Source: Prochlorococcus sp. AG-412-J13 (GTDB taxonomy: Bacteria; Cyanobacteriota; Cyanobacteriia; PCC-6307; Cyanobiaceae). Taken from it: 64,000 bases of DNA. The stretch lies in the NCBI GenBank assembly GCA_003214815.1, contig QCLE01000002.1:1-64000 (forward strand), given 5' to 3'. Under the pieces are notes generated by a model. That model was given only the letters and a program-made list of their open reading frames with translations, was not told where the DNA came from and ran no database searches. This document shows positions 35,698 through 45,568 of the stretch, in pieces (the stretch's first letter is position 1; each line of letters opens with the position of its first letter). Made by a program: the position numbers and the translations under genes.

Positions 35698-35877
35698 ATG
35701 AATATTGGAACCCTTTTTTTGAAAAGTAATTTGACTGGTATTATCACTTTTTCTGAATTAGATTGGATAACTACTCATCAAGCTAATTTCAACAGGTTAG
35801 AGGAATCTTTAGCCGTTAGGTTAGGAAGAATGCTTGACGCAGGATTTATAAATATAGGTTGCCGTTTAAATTCCTGA
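35698..35877 (+). CDS. Small hypothetical protein, 59 residues
   Basis: An ATG-initiated ORF in the largest gap of the window (35593-36089). The product begins MNIGTLFLKSNLTGIITFSE and continues with WITTHQANFNRLEESLAVRLGRML, ending GCRLNS. It looks like a folded alpha/beta mini-protein rather than random translation, with an amphipathic helix in the second half. No known family. No strong Shine-Dalgarno is seen (AAACACAA upstream). Confidence 0.6.
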   Translation: MNIGTLFLKSNLTGIITFSELDWITTHQANFNRLEESLAVRLGRMLDAGFINIGCRLNS

Positions 35878-35895
35878 TTAAGTTTTATTTTATTA

Positions 35896-36039
35896 ATGAA
35901 GTATCAAGAAGAGAAAAAATTATTTTTTCGGGAAAGAATTCATTCTTTAAATATCTTTCTTTTTTTAGGATTTAATCTGACACTAATCTCTATTTTAGGT
36001 TTTATTTGGCTCAATTCTTCAATTGAAAAAGTAGTTTAA
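35896..36039 (+). CDS. Small single-pass membrane protein, 47 residues
   Basis: An ATG-initiated ORF 18 bp after the previous one. The product has a charged N-terminus (KYQEEKKLFFRERIHSL), one hydrophobic helix (about 19-39, NIFLFLGFNLTLISILGFIW) and a short tail SSIEKVV. Basic residues before the helix predict the N-terminus in the cytoplasm. It resembles the small one-helix proteins common in cyanobacteria but has no chlorophyll-binding motif. Family unknown. Confidence 0.55.
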   Translation: MKYQEEKKLFFRERIHSLNIFLFLGFNLTLISILGFIWLNSSIEKVV

Positions 36040-36089
36040 ATTTTTAAATTTTTTGTATATTAAAGTTATCTTTAAAAATAAATTATATT

Positions 36090-37406
36090 TTGAGCATAGG
36101 ATATTTACAAAGAAAAGCAGCTTGGGAAATTTTATTAAAAGTTAATTATGGTTATTTTTCTGATCATGCCCTAGAAAAGGTTTTAAGAAATTATCAATTT
36201 AATCCACTTGATATAGCTTTTATTACAGAATTATCTTTTGGATGTATAAGGTATAGAAAATTTCTTGATCTTTGGACGGATCATACATCAAAAATTAATC
36301 ATAAAAAGCAGCCTCCAAAATTAAGATGGCTTCTTCATATAGGTTTATATCAACTATTGAAAATGGATAAAATTCCATTTCCTGCAGCTATTTCTACCAC
36401 TGTAGAAGTAGCAAAAAAAACAGACTTAAATGGTTTAGCAGGAACTGTAAATGCGATATTGAGAAATGCATCAAGAAAATTAGAACAAGAAATTTTTCCG
36501 AAATTATCTTCTGATAGAAAAGAAAGAATTTCATATCTTGAATCATTTCCATTGTGGCTTGTGAACGATCTTTATAAATGGGTAGGCAATAGCGAGGGTG
36601 AAAATATCGTTAAGGCATTTAATAAAAAACCTTCAATTGATTTGAGAATTAACCAACTAAAAACTGATTTAGATGAATTTTTGAAAGTACTTCATGAAAA
36701 TAAAATTGATGCTGAAATTATTAAAGAATTAAATAATGGAATTACTTTAAAATCTAATCCAAGATCTATTAAAAATTTGCCAGGATATAGTGATGGACTT
36801 TGGACAATTCAAGATAGATCTTCTCAGTGGATAGCACCTCTTTTAAATCCAAAACAAGGTGAAAAGATTTTAGATGCTTGTGCAGCTCCAGGAATTAAGT
36901 CTAGCCACCTAGCAGAATTAGCAAATGATAGTGCTGAAATCCTGGCTGTAGATAGATCTGCAAAAAGATTGAAAATACTGCAATCAAATTTAGAAAGGTT
37001 AAATTTGAAATCAGTAAATACCCTCAAGGCTGATGCTACGAGTTTGATTGAATTGAATCCTAAGTTTATATCTTATTTTGATAAAATTTTATTAGATGCT
37101 CCCTGCTCTGGGATTGGAACTCTGTCCAGGAATCCAGATTCAAGATGGTCTTTAAGTAAAGAAAAAATAAAATCTTTAACTTTATTACAGGAAAAACTAT
37201 TAGAGAGTATTTTTCCGCTTTTAAAAAAAGATGGAACTCTAGTTTATTCAACTTGTACTATCTGTCCTGACGAAAATAATTTATTAATTGAACGTTTTAT
37301 TGAAAAAAACAAAGCTTTAAAATTAGTTAGCCAAAAGCAAATCTTACCTACTTTAAACTATCCTGGTGATGGATTTTATTCTGCAATAATTTCTTATAAA
37401 TCTTAA
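36090..37406 (+). CDS. rsmB: 16S rRNA m5C967 methyltransferase
   Basis: Methylates C967 of 16S rRNA. The N-terminal NusB-like domain spans about 1-140 (AAWEILLKVNYGYFSDHALE). The Rossmann SAM site is LDACAAPGIKSSHLAEL (about 257-273). The two catalytic cysteines are in DAPCSGIGTLSRNPD and VYSTCTICPDEN. 438 residues, normal. Starts at a TTG. Converges with the PBP gene, 9 bp between stops. Confidence 0.92.
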   Translation: MSIGYLQRKAAWEILLKVNYGYFSDHALEKVLRNYQFNPLDIAFITELSFGCIRYRKFLDLWTDHTSKINHKKQPPKLRWLLHIGLYQLLKMDKIPFPAAISTTVEVAKKTDLNGLAGTVNAILRNASRKLEQEIFPKLSSDRKERISYLESFPLWLVNDLYKWVGNSEGENIVKAFNKKPSIDLRINQLKTDLDEFLKVLHENKIDAEIIKELNNGITLKSNPRSIKNLPGYSDGLWTIQDRSSQWIAPLLNPKQGEKILDACAAPGIKSSHLAELANDSAEILAVDRSAKRLKILQSNLERLNLKSVNTLKADATSLIELNPKFISYFDKILLDAPCSGIGTLSRNPDSRWSLSKEKIKSLTLLQEKLLESIFPLLKKDGTLVYSTCTICPDENNLLIERFIEKNKALKLVSQKQILPTLNYPGDGFYSAIISYKS

Positions 37407-37415
37407 AAATATAAT

Positions 37416-39194
37416 TTATTTTTTAATTGGGATTTTATAAATTTCAGCTATAAATTTCTTCCATAAATAAGCTGCATTTCCACTGGATAAATCAGATTCT
37501 TTGTTATTGTCGTAACCTATCCAGATCCCCGTTGTAAGGTTATCAATGGAACCAATAAACCAAAGATCTTTATTACCATCAGATGTTCCTGTTTTCCCAT
37601 AAATTTTCTTTCCTTTTATAGAGGCTGCTTTCGAAGTTCCTTCTTTTACAGATTTTTCAAGAAGTTTATTTATTTTTTTATTTACTTTTAAATCTAATAT
37701 TTTCTTGGAAATAAATTTGTTTTCCCAAATAGATTTGTTATTAAGTGATTCTATTTTTTCTAAGATGCTAGGGCTTTGAATTTCCCCATTATTGTTGATT
37801 GCAGAATATGCATTTGTAATATTTAAAAGATTATCTCCGTAGGAGCCAATAGCTAATGATGGGAATTCCTCAAATTCTTGCTCATAACCTAGACCAAATG
37901 AATTTGCTAAATTAATAATATTTTTTAACCCGATATTTTTTGTTATTGATATTGGAACCATATTGGATGAACTTTTAAATGATTCAATCAAAGATATTGA
38001 ACCTCTGTAGTCTTCTGAAAAATTTTTTGGACAATAACTTTCCCAGCATCTTGGTAAGTCTTCAAATTTATCGCTTAATTTTACTCCTTCTATTAATGCA
38101 GCAGCATAGGGAATTATTTTAAAAGTAGAACCTAAAGGTCTTATCGATGAAATTACTCTATTGTATTCATTAACTGATGGATTTTTGCTGGTTATCATTG
38201 TTCTGATTAGTCCTGTGCTTGATTCGATTGATAAAAGAGCAAACTCAAGTTCTTTAGGCCCAGCATATCTTGATATTATTTGGGCTTTTTCTTGCCAATC
38301 TTTGTTCAAAGAGGATTTAATTCTTAAAAACTTATAATCATTTTTATTTTCAATCCTTATATCTGTTTCTTCAAGAATAAAATTTATAAGTAATTTATCA
38401 TCTAAAAAATTATCTTCTGTTTGATAATTTAAGTTTATTCTCTCTTTAATAGCCTTATTCTTATTTGCAAGAGAAATATATCCATCAAGATACATTGATT
38501 CAAGAACTTTATTTCTATTTTTAATAGCTATTTCTATATTTTGATAAGGTGAATAAATTGATGGTGCTGGAGCCAATCCTGCAATTAATGCGATCTCTGA
38601 TAAGGTCAATTCTTCGATAAGTTTTCCAAAATAAACTTGAGAAGCCTCGTTTACCCCGTATGCGCCTGAACCTAAATAAATATTATTTAAATATAATTTT
38701 AATATTTGAATTTTGTCATATCTAAATTCCAGTATGAGTGATATAAATACTTCTATGATTTTTCTTTGAAAACTTAAATCATTATTTAGAAAAAGTATTC
38801 TGGCAACTTGTTGAGTAATTGTACTTCCTCCCTCTTTTACATAACCACTTCTAATATTTTGATAAAGGGCTCGTGAAATACTTTTTAAATCTATTCCATT
38901 ATGTTTATAAAATCTTTTATCCTCCGCAGATATAAATGCATGTTTAAGAAAAAATGGAATTTTATGTTTACTGTTATTTATTTCAAATTTTCGACTTAAT
39001 TTACTTAGTACCTTATTGTCAGAAGATGATATTATGAAAGAATATTTGGTTGCGCGAGATCTTTTATTTTTAGATATGTCAAAATTTAATGTAGTAAATA
39101 TTAGACTATGAATATAAACAGATATTCCAGAAAAAATTAATATTGGAATTATTAAAACAAAAGATTTTGATTTAATCTTTTGCACCTTAAGCAA
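37416..39194 (-). CDS. Class A penicillin-binding protein (GT51 + transpeptidase)
   Basis: A bifunctional murein polymerase of 592 residues. One N-terminal membrane anchor (about 12-34). The GT51 domain has the catalytic Glu91 in AEDKRFYKHNG, EGGSTITQQVAR (121-132) and LNNIYLGSGAYG. The transpeptidase domain has the SxxK serine Ser356 (GSTFK), SSSN (408-411) and KTGTSDGNKDLW near 534. The start overlaps the chlG 3' end by 8 bp, so it is probably cotranscribed with petP and chlG, an unexpected pairing of wall and chlorophyll genes. Confidence 0.92.
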   Translation of the reverse strand: MLKVQKIKSKSFVLIIPILIFSGISVYIHSLIFTTLNFDISKNKRSRATKYSFIISSSDNKVLSKLSRKFEINNSKHKIPFFLKHAFISAEDKRFYKHNGIDLKSISRALYQNIRSGYVKEGGSTITQQVARILFLNNDLSFQRKIIEVFISLILEFRYDKIQILKLYLNNIYLGSGAYGVNEASQVYFGKLIEELTLSEIALIAGLAPAPSIYSPYQNIEIAIKNRNKVLESMYLDGYISLANKNKAIKERINLNYQTEDNFLDDKLLINFILEETDIRIENKNDYKFLRIKSSLNKDWQEKAQIISRYAGPKELEFALLSIESSTGLIRTMITSKNPSVNEYNRVISSIRPLGSTFKIIPYAAALIEGVKLSDKFEDLPRCWESYCPKNFSEDYRGSISLIESFKSSSNMVPISITKNIGLKNIINLANSFGLGYEQEFEEFPSLAIGSYGDNLLNITNAYSAINNNGEIQSPSILEKIESLNNKSIWENKFISKKILDLKVNKKINKLLEKSVKEGTSKAASIKGKKIYGKTGTSDGNKDLWFIGSIDNLTTGIWIGYDNNKESDLSSGNAAYLWKKFIAEIYKIPIKK

Positions 39195-40134
39195 TTAAAA
39201 AACTATGTCCTATTGCTAAAGCTGTAACTAACATTCCAGTTATAAGAAACGGTTGGGCACTTGCTTGATATTTGACGTCAAACTTTAGAGGATCTCTTAG
39301 TAACCACATATCTTGAAATGTAATTTGTGGAATTACCAATAAAACCAAAATTACAGATGCTAAATGTTGGCCAATAATGACTAATACTACGACCATTGCT
39401 AGTTGAAAAATGTCAATCAGTCCTGCACTTATTCTACTTGCATTTTTAATTCCAAATACTACTGGTAAAGAATTCAAACCTAGCTTTGAGTCGCCTTCAA
39501 CGCTTTTGAAATCATTAATAACAGCAATACCAAGTCCAGAGAGGCTGTAAGCAAGTGTTAGTAATGCCGTAACAATAGTTAATTTCCCAAACAAGGCTTG
39601 TCCTGCCCACCAAGGTAAAGCTATATATGATGCACCTAATGCATAATTCCCAAGCCAACCATTTTGTTTTAATTTTAGAGGTGGAGCAGAATATATATAA
39701 CTAACAAATGATCCACCTAATGCTAAAAATAACACTGAGGGAAAGTTGTGTTTAGCATATAAATCTAATAGAAAAGCAACGATTAAACCTGCGATCAGTA
39801 ATACCCAGATTTGAATTTTTACATCTTTAATTGATATCTTCCCAGAAGGAATTGGTCTATTTGGTTCGTTAATTGCATCAATTTCTTTATCAAAAAAATC
39901 ATTTATGGTTTGTGTATAACCTGCCAGAAGTGGACCACTCATTAACATGCATGCTAGTGACGCTAAAACATTACTAAATGTCCATTCAAAATTTCCACTT
40001 GCAGCTGCTCCACATATAACTCCCCATATTAAAGGAATCCATGTTATGGGTTTCATTAACTGTATACGAAGTTTCCATATACTTGAAGTTTCAGAGGCAC
40101 CCTTAATTCCTAATAGTTGTTTCGGATCATTCAC
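39187..40134 (-). CDS. chlG: Chlorophyll synthase
   Basis: UbiA-superfamily prenyltransferase that attaches the phytyl/geranylgeranyl tail to (divinyl-)chlorophyllide in the thylakoid membrane. The two Asp-rich sites are NDFFDKEIDAINEPNRPIPS (about 93-112) and NDFKSVEGDSKLG (about 207-219); about eight hydrophobic helices separate them. 315 residues, normal. petP lies 8 bp upstream and the PBP gene overlaps its end. Confidence 0.95.
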   Translation of the reverse strand: MNDPKQLLGIKGASETSSIWKLRIQLMKPITWIPLIWGVICGAAASGNFEWTFSNVLASLACMLMSGPLLAGYTQTINDFFDKEIDAINEPNRPIPSGKISIKDVKIQIWVLLIAGLIVAFLLDLYAKHNFPSVLFLALGGSFVSYIYSAPPLKLKQNGWLGNYALGASYIALPWWAGQALFGKLTIVTALLTLAYSLSGLGIAVINDFKSVEGDSKLGLNSLPVVFGIKNASRISAGLIDIFQLAMVVVLVIIGQHLASVILVLLVIPQITFQDMWLLRDPLKFDVKYQASAQPFLITGMLVTALAIGHSFLIA

Positions 40135-40142
40135 TTTACTCT

Positions 40143-40367
40143 TTAACCTTTCTCAATTTCTTCTGGAAAAAACCAGTTTTGCTCCCCATTCTGAAATTTT
40201 GCGGTGATCCCAATACTCCTTCCGTCGGTCATTTTATAGCCTGTTATTACGGCTTTAGGATTAGAGGATATTTGATCAATTAATTTCGCAGGCAGTCTAT
40301 CTTTTACTTTGTTAATGTTGATTTTGATTTTACTACCGATTTTGGGTAATAATTTTGTTTCAGCCAT
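40143..40367 (-). CDS. petP: DUF2862/PetP-like cytochrome b6f-associated protein
   Basis: A 74-residue SH3-like protein. GSKIKININKVKDRLP and the strongly conserved YKMTDGRSIGI followed by QNWFFPEEIEKG match the Ssr2998/PetP (DUF2862) family as I remember it; PetP is a peripheral subunit of the cyanobacterial cytochrome b6f complex. The query is about ten residues longer in the first loop. It lies 8 bp upstream of chlG and is divergent from hisF with 59 bp between starts. Confidence 0.75.
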   Translation of the reverse strand: MAETKLLPKIGSKIKININKVKDRLPAKLIDQISSNPKAVITGYKMTDGRSIGITAKFQNGEQNWFFPEEIEKG

Positions 40368-40426
40368 AAGAGGTAAAATGGAAGCTATTATGCAAGATTA
40401 ACAGTATTTGGACAATTTTTACTAAA

Positions 40427-41197
40427 ATGGTTGCTCTTCGTTTAATTCCTTGTTTAGATGTCGCCTATGGCAGAGTCGTTAAAGGTGTAAATTTTGTTAA
40501 CTTGAGAGACTCAGGTGATCCTGTTGAATTGGCTTGTAGGTATTCTGATGAAGGCGCAGATGAATTAGTATTTTTAGATATTAGAGCAAGTTTGGAAAAT
40601 AGGAATACATTGGTTGACCTTGTTTCTAGGACAGCAAAATCAGTAAAAATACCTTTTACAGTTGGAGGAGGAATAGATTCTGTTTCTTCTATTAATGATC
40701 TTTTAAGAGCAGGTGCGGATAAAGTTAGTTTGAATTCATCGGCCGTTAGAAATCCTGATTTAATTTCTGAAAGTTCTAGAGAATTTGGTACTCAATGCAT
40801 TGTGATAGCAATCGATGCTAGAAGAAAAGTTAATAAGGTTGGTGAATGGGAGGTATATATTAAAGGAGGGCGAGAAAATACTGGAATAGATGTATTAAGT
40901 TGGGCAAAGAAAGTTGAGGAATTAGGTGCAGGGGAAATATTGCTAACTTCTATGGATGGTGATGGAACGCAGAATGGATATGATTTACATTTAACAGAAT
41001 CTGTTGCAAATATTGTTGATATACCGGTAATTGCTTCCGGAGGAGCAGGCTCTCTTGAAGATATCTATGATGTTTTCAAAGAAGGCAGGGCATCCGCAGC
41101 ACTTTTAGCATCATTACTTCATGATAAGAAACTCACTTTACAAGAAATAAAAACTTTCCTCCTAGAAAAAAAACTTCTAATTAGACCAAATGAATAA
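40427..41197 (+). CDS. hisF: Imidazole glycerol phosphate synthase, cyclase subunit
   Basis: Cyclises PRFAR with ammonia from HisH to IGP and AICAR, linking histidine and purine synthesis. TIM barrel with [15 protein letters not shown] (the catalytic Asp11), [22 protein letters not shown], the second catalytic Asp in IAIDARRK, and [14 protein letters not shown]. 256 residues, normal length. Confidence 0.97.
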   Translation: MVALRLIPCLDVAYGRVVKGVNFVNLRDSGDPVELACRYSDEGADELVFLDIRASLENRNTLVDLVSRTAKSVKIPFTVGGGIDSVSSINDLLRAGADKVSLNSSAVRNPDLISESSREFGTQCIVIAIDARRKVNKVGEWEVYIKGGRENTGIDVLSWAKKVEELGAGEILLTSMDGDGTQNGYDLHLTESVANIVDIPVIASGGAGSLEDIYDVFKEGRASAALLASLLHDKKLTLQEIKTFLLEKKLLIRPNE

Positions 41198-41241
41198 AAA
41201 TTTAAATTAATCCCAAAAAGAAATTATTTTAAAATTTAAAA

Positions 41242-41943
41242 ATGAAATTCACAAAAACTATCGAAGTCAAAAATATTTTTAATAAAATTTCCTATAAATA
41301 TGACTTTTTAAATAATCTATTAAGTTTTGGACTGCACAAATTATGGAAAAGGAAATTAGTTAATTTATTAGACCCCTTGAATGGTGAAGATTGGGCTGAT
41401 TTGTGCTGTGGAACTGGAGATTTGGCATTCCTAATTTTTAAGAGAGTAAGTCCAAGTGGCTCAATTACTGGGATTGACAGTGCAGAGGATATTTTAAATA
41501 TTGCAAAGAAAAAATCAGAGCTTAGAAAAAATAAATTTATTAATTGGGAAATTAAAGATGTTTTAGAGATTAATGATTATTCGCACAATTTTGACGGAAT
41601 TTGTATGTCCTATGGATTAAGAAACTTGAATAATGTAGAAGAAGGGATAAAAAAAGTTTTTTATCTATTGAAGGATCAAGGAAGGGCAGGATTCCTAGAT
41701 TTTAATCACTCAACAAAAAATTCTTTTTCCAATATTTTTCAGAAAATTTATTTGAGACTTATTGTAGTGCCCATTTCGCGTCTTTTTAATTTAAGTCCAG
41801 AGTACGCATATATTGAAAAAAGTATTAGAAATTTTCCAAATAAAAATGAGCTTATAAAAATTGCTAAGCAAGTTGGATTTAAAAAGGCTGAATACATAAA
41901 TATTTTTTGGGGGCAAATGGGAATACTTATTTTAACTAAATAA
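41242..41943 (+). CDS. menG: Demethylphylloquinone/demethylmenaquinone methyltransferase
   Basis: SAM-dependent C-methyltransferase of the UbiE/MenG family, in cyanobacteria the last step of phylloquinone (photosystem I A1 acceptor) synthesis. Seen: FNKISYKYDFLNNLLSFGLH, the SAM motif ADLCCGTGDLAFLI, SYGLRNLNNVEEG and GFLDFNH. 233 residues, normal. It is 44 bp after hisF on the same strand. Confidence 0.92.
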   Translation: MKFTKTIEVKNIFNKISYKYDFLNNLLSFGLHKLWKRKLVNLLDPLNGEDWADLCCGTGDLAFLIFKRVSPSGSITGIDSAEDILNIAKKKSELRKNKFINWEIKDVLEINDYSHNFDGICMSYGLRNLNNVEEGIKKVFYLLKDQGRAGFLDFNHSTKNSFSNIFQKIYLRLIVVPISRLFNLSPEYAYIEKSIRNFPNKNELIKIAKQVGFKKAEYINIFWGQMGILILTK

Positions 41944-41956
41944 ATAATTTAGTTAT

Positions 41957-42478
41957 TTATTTTCTCCAACAAAAAGAACATTTCCCCCATCTTTTGATTT
42001 CTCCCTCAGGAGTTGGGCAATTACAGATAGTACAAATGCACATATTATTTTGATAGATTCTGCTTGGATGATTTGCCCAAACTATCTTTGCGTTAGTAGC
42101 TTTAATATTTTTATTTTTAATTTCATAATTTTGTATTATTTTTATTTCATTCAAAGTTATTCCAGTTTTCTCGATTCTCTCTTTCAATTTATGCTTGTTA
42201 TAGATTAAAGCTTGGCGCCACTGTGGATGATTTACTGCAATAGTAAGTATTTTTTTTTCAATATTTAATGGTTTGCATTCTTGAAATAGTTCCAAACCGA
42301 TTAAATCCTTCCAGCTTTCGTTGATTTTAGAAAGTTTATCTAAGTCCCCCCATGATTTTTTGAAATTATCAAGACAATTTTTTAATGGATGTGGATTTCT
42401 TTTATTCACTATTGGCAAATACTTTTTATCCAATTTGAAAAATTTACTTATTAAGACTAAAGTTAATCTAATCTTCAA
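41957..42478 (-). CDS. DUF721/DciA-like protein with C-terminal zinc ribbon
   Basis: A 173-residue protein. The central region (about 45-120, INESWKDLIGLELFQECKPL and LTIAVNHPQWRQAL) fits the DUF721 fold, which in bacteria lacking DnaC includes DciA, the replicative-helicase loader. The C-terminus carries two cysteine pairs (CICTIC and CSFC) typical of a zinc ribbon. DciA function is inferred by family; the zinc ribbon is not part of canonical DciA. It is divergent from birA with 30 bp between starts. Confidence 0.7.
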   Translation of the reverse strand: MKIRLTLVLISKFFKLDKKYLPIVNKRNPHPLKNCLDNFKKSWGDLDKLSKINESWKDLIGLELFQECKPLNIEKKILTIAVNHPQWRQALIYNKHKLKERIEKTGITLNEIKIIQNYEIKNKNIKATNAKIVWANHPSRIYQNNMCICTICNCPTPEGEIKRWGKCSFCWRK

Positions 42479-42508
42479 AAAGATGCTTGTTGTTTTAATA
42501 AAAAATTT

Positions 42509-43258
42509 GTGAAAGTTATTGGATCTGCAGCTAAGACAGTTTTTTATTTAAAAAAAATTCAGTGTCAATATCCAAGTTGGAGAATTTATTACAAAATAAA
42601 ATGTAAAAGTACCGAAAATGAGTTAACAAACTGGCTTGGATATTCTGAAATAAAGAGCAACCAACCAGTAGCGATAATTGCAAGAGAACAGTCCTCAGGG
42701 TTCGGTCAAAACTCAAAAACTTGGGTTTCCCCAAAAGGAGGGATTTGGTTAAGTGCAGCTTACCCAATATTTTCTAAAGAATTTACAAGTCAAATATTTA
42801 ATTTGTCTTTAGGGATTAAGATATGCGAAATGCTTAGACAAGAGAATATAAATGTTTGTTTGAAATGGCCAAATGATATTTTTTTTGGTTCAAAAAAGTT
42901 GATTGGATTTTTACCAAGGGTCATAACAAGAGGCAAGGAAATTATCTATGTAAGAATAGGTCTTGGCATGAATGTTTTAAATTTCACTCCATCAGAAGGT
43001 ATTTCATTATCAAAAGTACTTCAAACTAAGAATATTAATCAATATTATTGGACAGCCAAAGTTCTTAAAGCTTTTCATGATTCAATTGAATGTAATAATA
43101 AAAAAGAATATGTGATCAGATCGGCAAATAAGTTCCTCACTAAAAGATTTTTACCTAGTGGTTTTTGTCCTCATACTTGGAAAATTAAAGATATTGATTC
43201 GAATGGGGATTTAAGAATTGAAAATGAAACTCAAATTAAGGTAATTAGAAGGTTCTGA
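42509..43258 (+). CDS. birA: Biotin--[acetyl-CoA-carboxylase] ligase
   Basis: Attaches biotin to the AccB carrier protein. Only the catalytic and C-terminal domains are present (249 residues); the N-terminal helix-turn-helix of regulatory BirA is missing, so it is a monofunctional ligase. Motifs are REQSSGFGQNSKTWVSPKGG (about 53-72) and LKWPNDIFFGSKKLIGF. Starts at a GTG. Its stop is 2 bp from the converging ABC gene. Confidence 0.9.
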   Translation: MKVIGSAAKTVFYLKKIQCQYPSWRIYYKIKCKSTENELTNWLGYSEIKSNQPVAIIAREQSSGFGQNSKTWVSPKGGIWLSAAYPIFSKEFTSQIFNLSLGIKICEMLRQENINVCLKWPNDIFFGSKKLIGFLPRVITRGKEIIYVRIGLGMNVLNFTPSEGISLSKVLQTKNINQYYWTAKVLKAFHDSIECNNKKEYVIRSANKFLTKRFLPSGFCPHTWKIKDIDSNGDLRIENETQIKVIRRF

Positions 43259-43260
43259 AT

Positions 43261-43947
43261 TTAATTAACTTTTAATTCAACTATTCTTCCATCCTTAAAT
43301 TTTGCTATTTTTTTTGCGCGATTTGCAACTTCATCTTCGTGAGTTACTAAAACTATAGTTATTCCAGATTCATGCAGTTTGTCAAAAAGATCTAGTACAT
43401 CTTCAGTTGTTTTTGAATCTAATGCTCCAGTAGGTTCGTCTGCCAACAATATTGCAGGGTTATTGATAATCGCCCTTGCAATAGCTACTCGTTGTTGTTG
43501 ACCTCCGGATAATTGGTTTGGGCGATTATTCATTCTTTCTGAAAGACCAACTTTTTTTAGGGCATTTTTACCTCGCACTAATCTTTGCTCAGGCTCAATA
43601 CCAGCATAAATCATCGGCAAAATTACGTTTTCAAGTGCAGTTGCGTCTGAAAGAAGATGAAATTGTTGAAAAACGAAGCCTAATTTTTGGTTACGTATTT
43701 CCGCTAGTTCATCATCAGATAAATTCTCTACAGGGATACCATTTAACCTATAAACACCTTCAGATGGTCTATCTAGACATCCAATAATATTCATAGCTGT
43801 ACTTTTGCCTGAGCCACTAGCTCCCATTACAGCTAAATAATCACCTTTATAAATTTCTAAATTTATGCTGTCTAATGCCTTAACAGTTAGATCATCTTTT
43901 CCATATATTTTAGATATGCTTTCTAAAATTGCGACTTTCTTAGACAT
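43261..43947 (-). CDS. MacB/DevA-type ABC transporter ATP-binding protein
   Basis: A 228-residue ATPase. Walker A GASGSGKST (about 40-48), Q-loop VFQQFHLL, signature LSGGQQQRVA and Walker B LLADEPTGALD are intact. The sequence is of the LolD/MacB/DevA branch, whose members power exporters or lipoprotein release. No permease is adjacent. It lies 16 bp downstream of ndhB on the same strand, so it may be cotranscribed with it although no functional link is evident. Confidence 0.87.
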   Translation of the reverse strand: MSKKVAILESISKIYGKDDLTVKALDSINLEIYKGDYLAVMGASGSGKSTAMNIIGCLDRPSEGVYRLNGIPVENLSDDELAEIRNQKLGFVFQQFHLLSDATALENVILPMIYAGIEPEQRLVRGKNALKKVGLSERMNNRPNQLSGGQQQRVAIARAIINNPAILLADEPTGALDSKTTEDVLDLFDKLHESGITIVLVTHEDEVANRAKKIAKFKDGRIVELKVN

Positions 43948-43963
43948 TTATTGAAAAATTCTT

Positions 43964-45484
43964 CTAGGAAATATTATTTGCTATAGCAATAACATCTTTT
44001 AAGAAAGGAGTTTCTGAAACTGCTGTGTTAGCTAATTTAAAAAGAGGATTAGATAGGATTCCTCCAAGAGCAGTTACCGCCACACAAGTATAAAGTGCAA
44101 TTCTCAAGGGAGGCAATCCTACAATTTCCCAATTAATTGCAGGATATGATTTGACTATTTCAGAAGCTTCCTGTGGTTCTTTAACTACCATCATTTTTAT
44201 CACTGAAATGTAGTAATAAATAGATATAACTGAAGTTACTAATCCAACAATTACTAATAGATATTGATGATTTGCCCAACCTGCAAAGAACAAATATATC
44301 TTTCCAAAAAACCCTAACATTGGAGGTAAACCTCCAAGTGATAGAAGACAAAGGCTTAAGCCTAATGTAATGAGAGGATCTTTTTGGTAAAGTCCTGAGT
44401 AATCAAGAATCCTGTCAGAACCAGTTCTTAGTGAGAAAAGTATTACACATGAAAATGCACCCAAATTCATAAACAGATATGCAGCCAAATATAAAACAGC
44501 AGCTGATAAACCATCTTGTGTACCAGATACTATTCCAATCATTACAAATCCAGCTTGACCAATAGAACTGTAAGCTAGCATCCTTTTCATTGAGGTTTGA
44601 GCTAGAGCTACAACGTTTCCTAGAGCCATACTCAATATGGCCAAAATAGTAAATAAAAGTTTCCATTCCTCATCGAAAGAGGAGAAAGTAGTGCTTAATA
44701 TTCTTATTGCAAATGCAAACCCTGCTGTTTTTGAACCAACAGATAAAAAAGCTACTACAGGTGTAGGTGATCCCTCATATACATCAGGAGTCCATTGATG
44801 AAAAGGAACTGCAGCTATTTTAAATGCAACAGTTGATAAAACAAATACAAGAGCTAAAGAAGTAATGAATGATGGCTTGTTGATAATCTCTAAACCAATT
44901 GTTGCTAAGTTTGTTGAACCACTTAATCCATAAAGAAAAGAGGAGCCATACAAATAGACTGCAGCAGCAGCTGACCCAACAAGTAAGTATTTTAAAGCTG
45001 CTTCTGAACTTCTTGGATCTCTCTTGAGATAACCAGAAAGTAAATAGCTCGCTACCGATAGAGTCTCAAGAGAGATAAATACACTAATAAGGTCAGTAGA
45101 TCCACACAGAAGCATTGCCCCAAGAGTCGCCGAAAGAACTATCGCTGCGAACTCTCCAATAGGGCTTCCACTTTGTTCTGTGTAACGCCAGCTTATTAGT
45201 AAAGAAACTAATGTTGATAAAGCTATTATTGCTCTAAATGCGATTGCTAAATTATCTGCATTAAAGGAACCAAGAAATGCACTATTTACAGGATTACTCC
45301 ATTGCAAGGCTAAAGTTAAAAGAGAGCTGCCAATTGATACATAGCAAATTATAGGTGCCCACTTTGATGCGGTTTTTTCTCCTGCTAAATCAACAAGAAG
45401 AGTTCCAACAATACCTAATAAGATAAAAGCCTCTGGAATGATAGCTTGAGCATTTAAATTAATTGTAAAGATTTCGTTGGGCAC
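43964..45484 (-). CDS. ndhB: NAD(P)H-quinone oxidoreductase subunit 2 (NDH-1)
   Basis: Proton-pumping membrane subunit of the photosynthetic NDH-1 complex, used in respiration and cyclic electron flow. 506 residues with about fourteen hydrophobic helices. Characteristic pieces are [37 protein letters not shown] and [14 protein letters not shown]. The divergent topA is 175 bp away, with an ATTATAAT and two TTGAAA palindromes between them. Confidence 0.96.
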   Translation of the reverse strand: MPNEIFTINLNAQAIIPEAFILLGIVGTLLVDLAGEKTASKWAPIICYVSIGSSLLTLALQWSNPVNSAFLGSFNADNLAIAFRAIIALSTLVSLLISWRYTEQSGSPIGEFAAIVLSATLGAMLLCGSTDLISVFISLETLSVASYLLSGYLKRDPRSSEAALKYLLVGSAAAAVYLYGSSFLYGLSGSTNLATIGLEIINKPSFITSLALVFVLSTVAFKIAAVPFHQWTPDVYEGSPTPVVAFLSVGSKTAGFAFAIRILSTTFSSFDEEWKLLFTILAILSMALGNVVALAQTSMKRMLAYSSIGQAGFVMIGIVSGTQDGLSAAVLYLAAYLFMNLGAFSCVILFSLRTGSDRILDYSGLYQKDPLITLGLSLCLLSLGGLPPMLGFFGKIYLFFAGWANHQYLLVIVGLVTSVISIYYYISVIKMMVVKEPQEASEIVKSYPAINWEIVGLPPLRIALYTCVAVTALGGILSNPLFKLANTAVSETPFLKDVIAIANNIS

Positions 45485-45548
45485 TTTATTAAATAGGATT
45501 AAATTAAATGATTGATTGTAATAGTCAAGGAGTTAATCTTAACTTAAT

Positions 45549-45554
45549 TATAAT
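45549..45554. promoter_or_regulatory. Candidate -10 element(s) between ndhB and topA
   Basis: The self-complementary ATTATAAT at 45547-45554 supplies TATAAT on both strands, 65 bp from the ndhB start and 106 bp from the topA start. No convincing -35 is seen on either strand, so the assignment is tentative. Confidence 0.35.
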
Positions 45555-45568
45555 TTGTAGGTATGATT

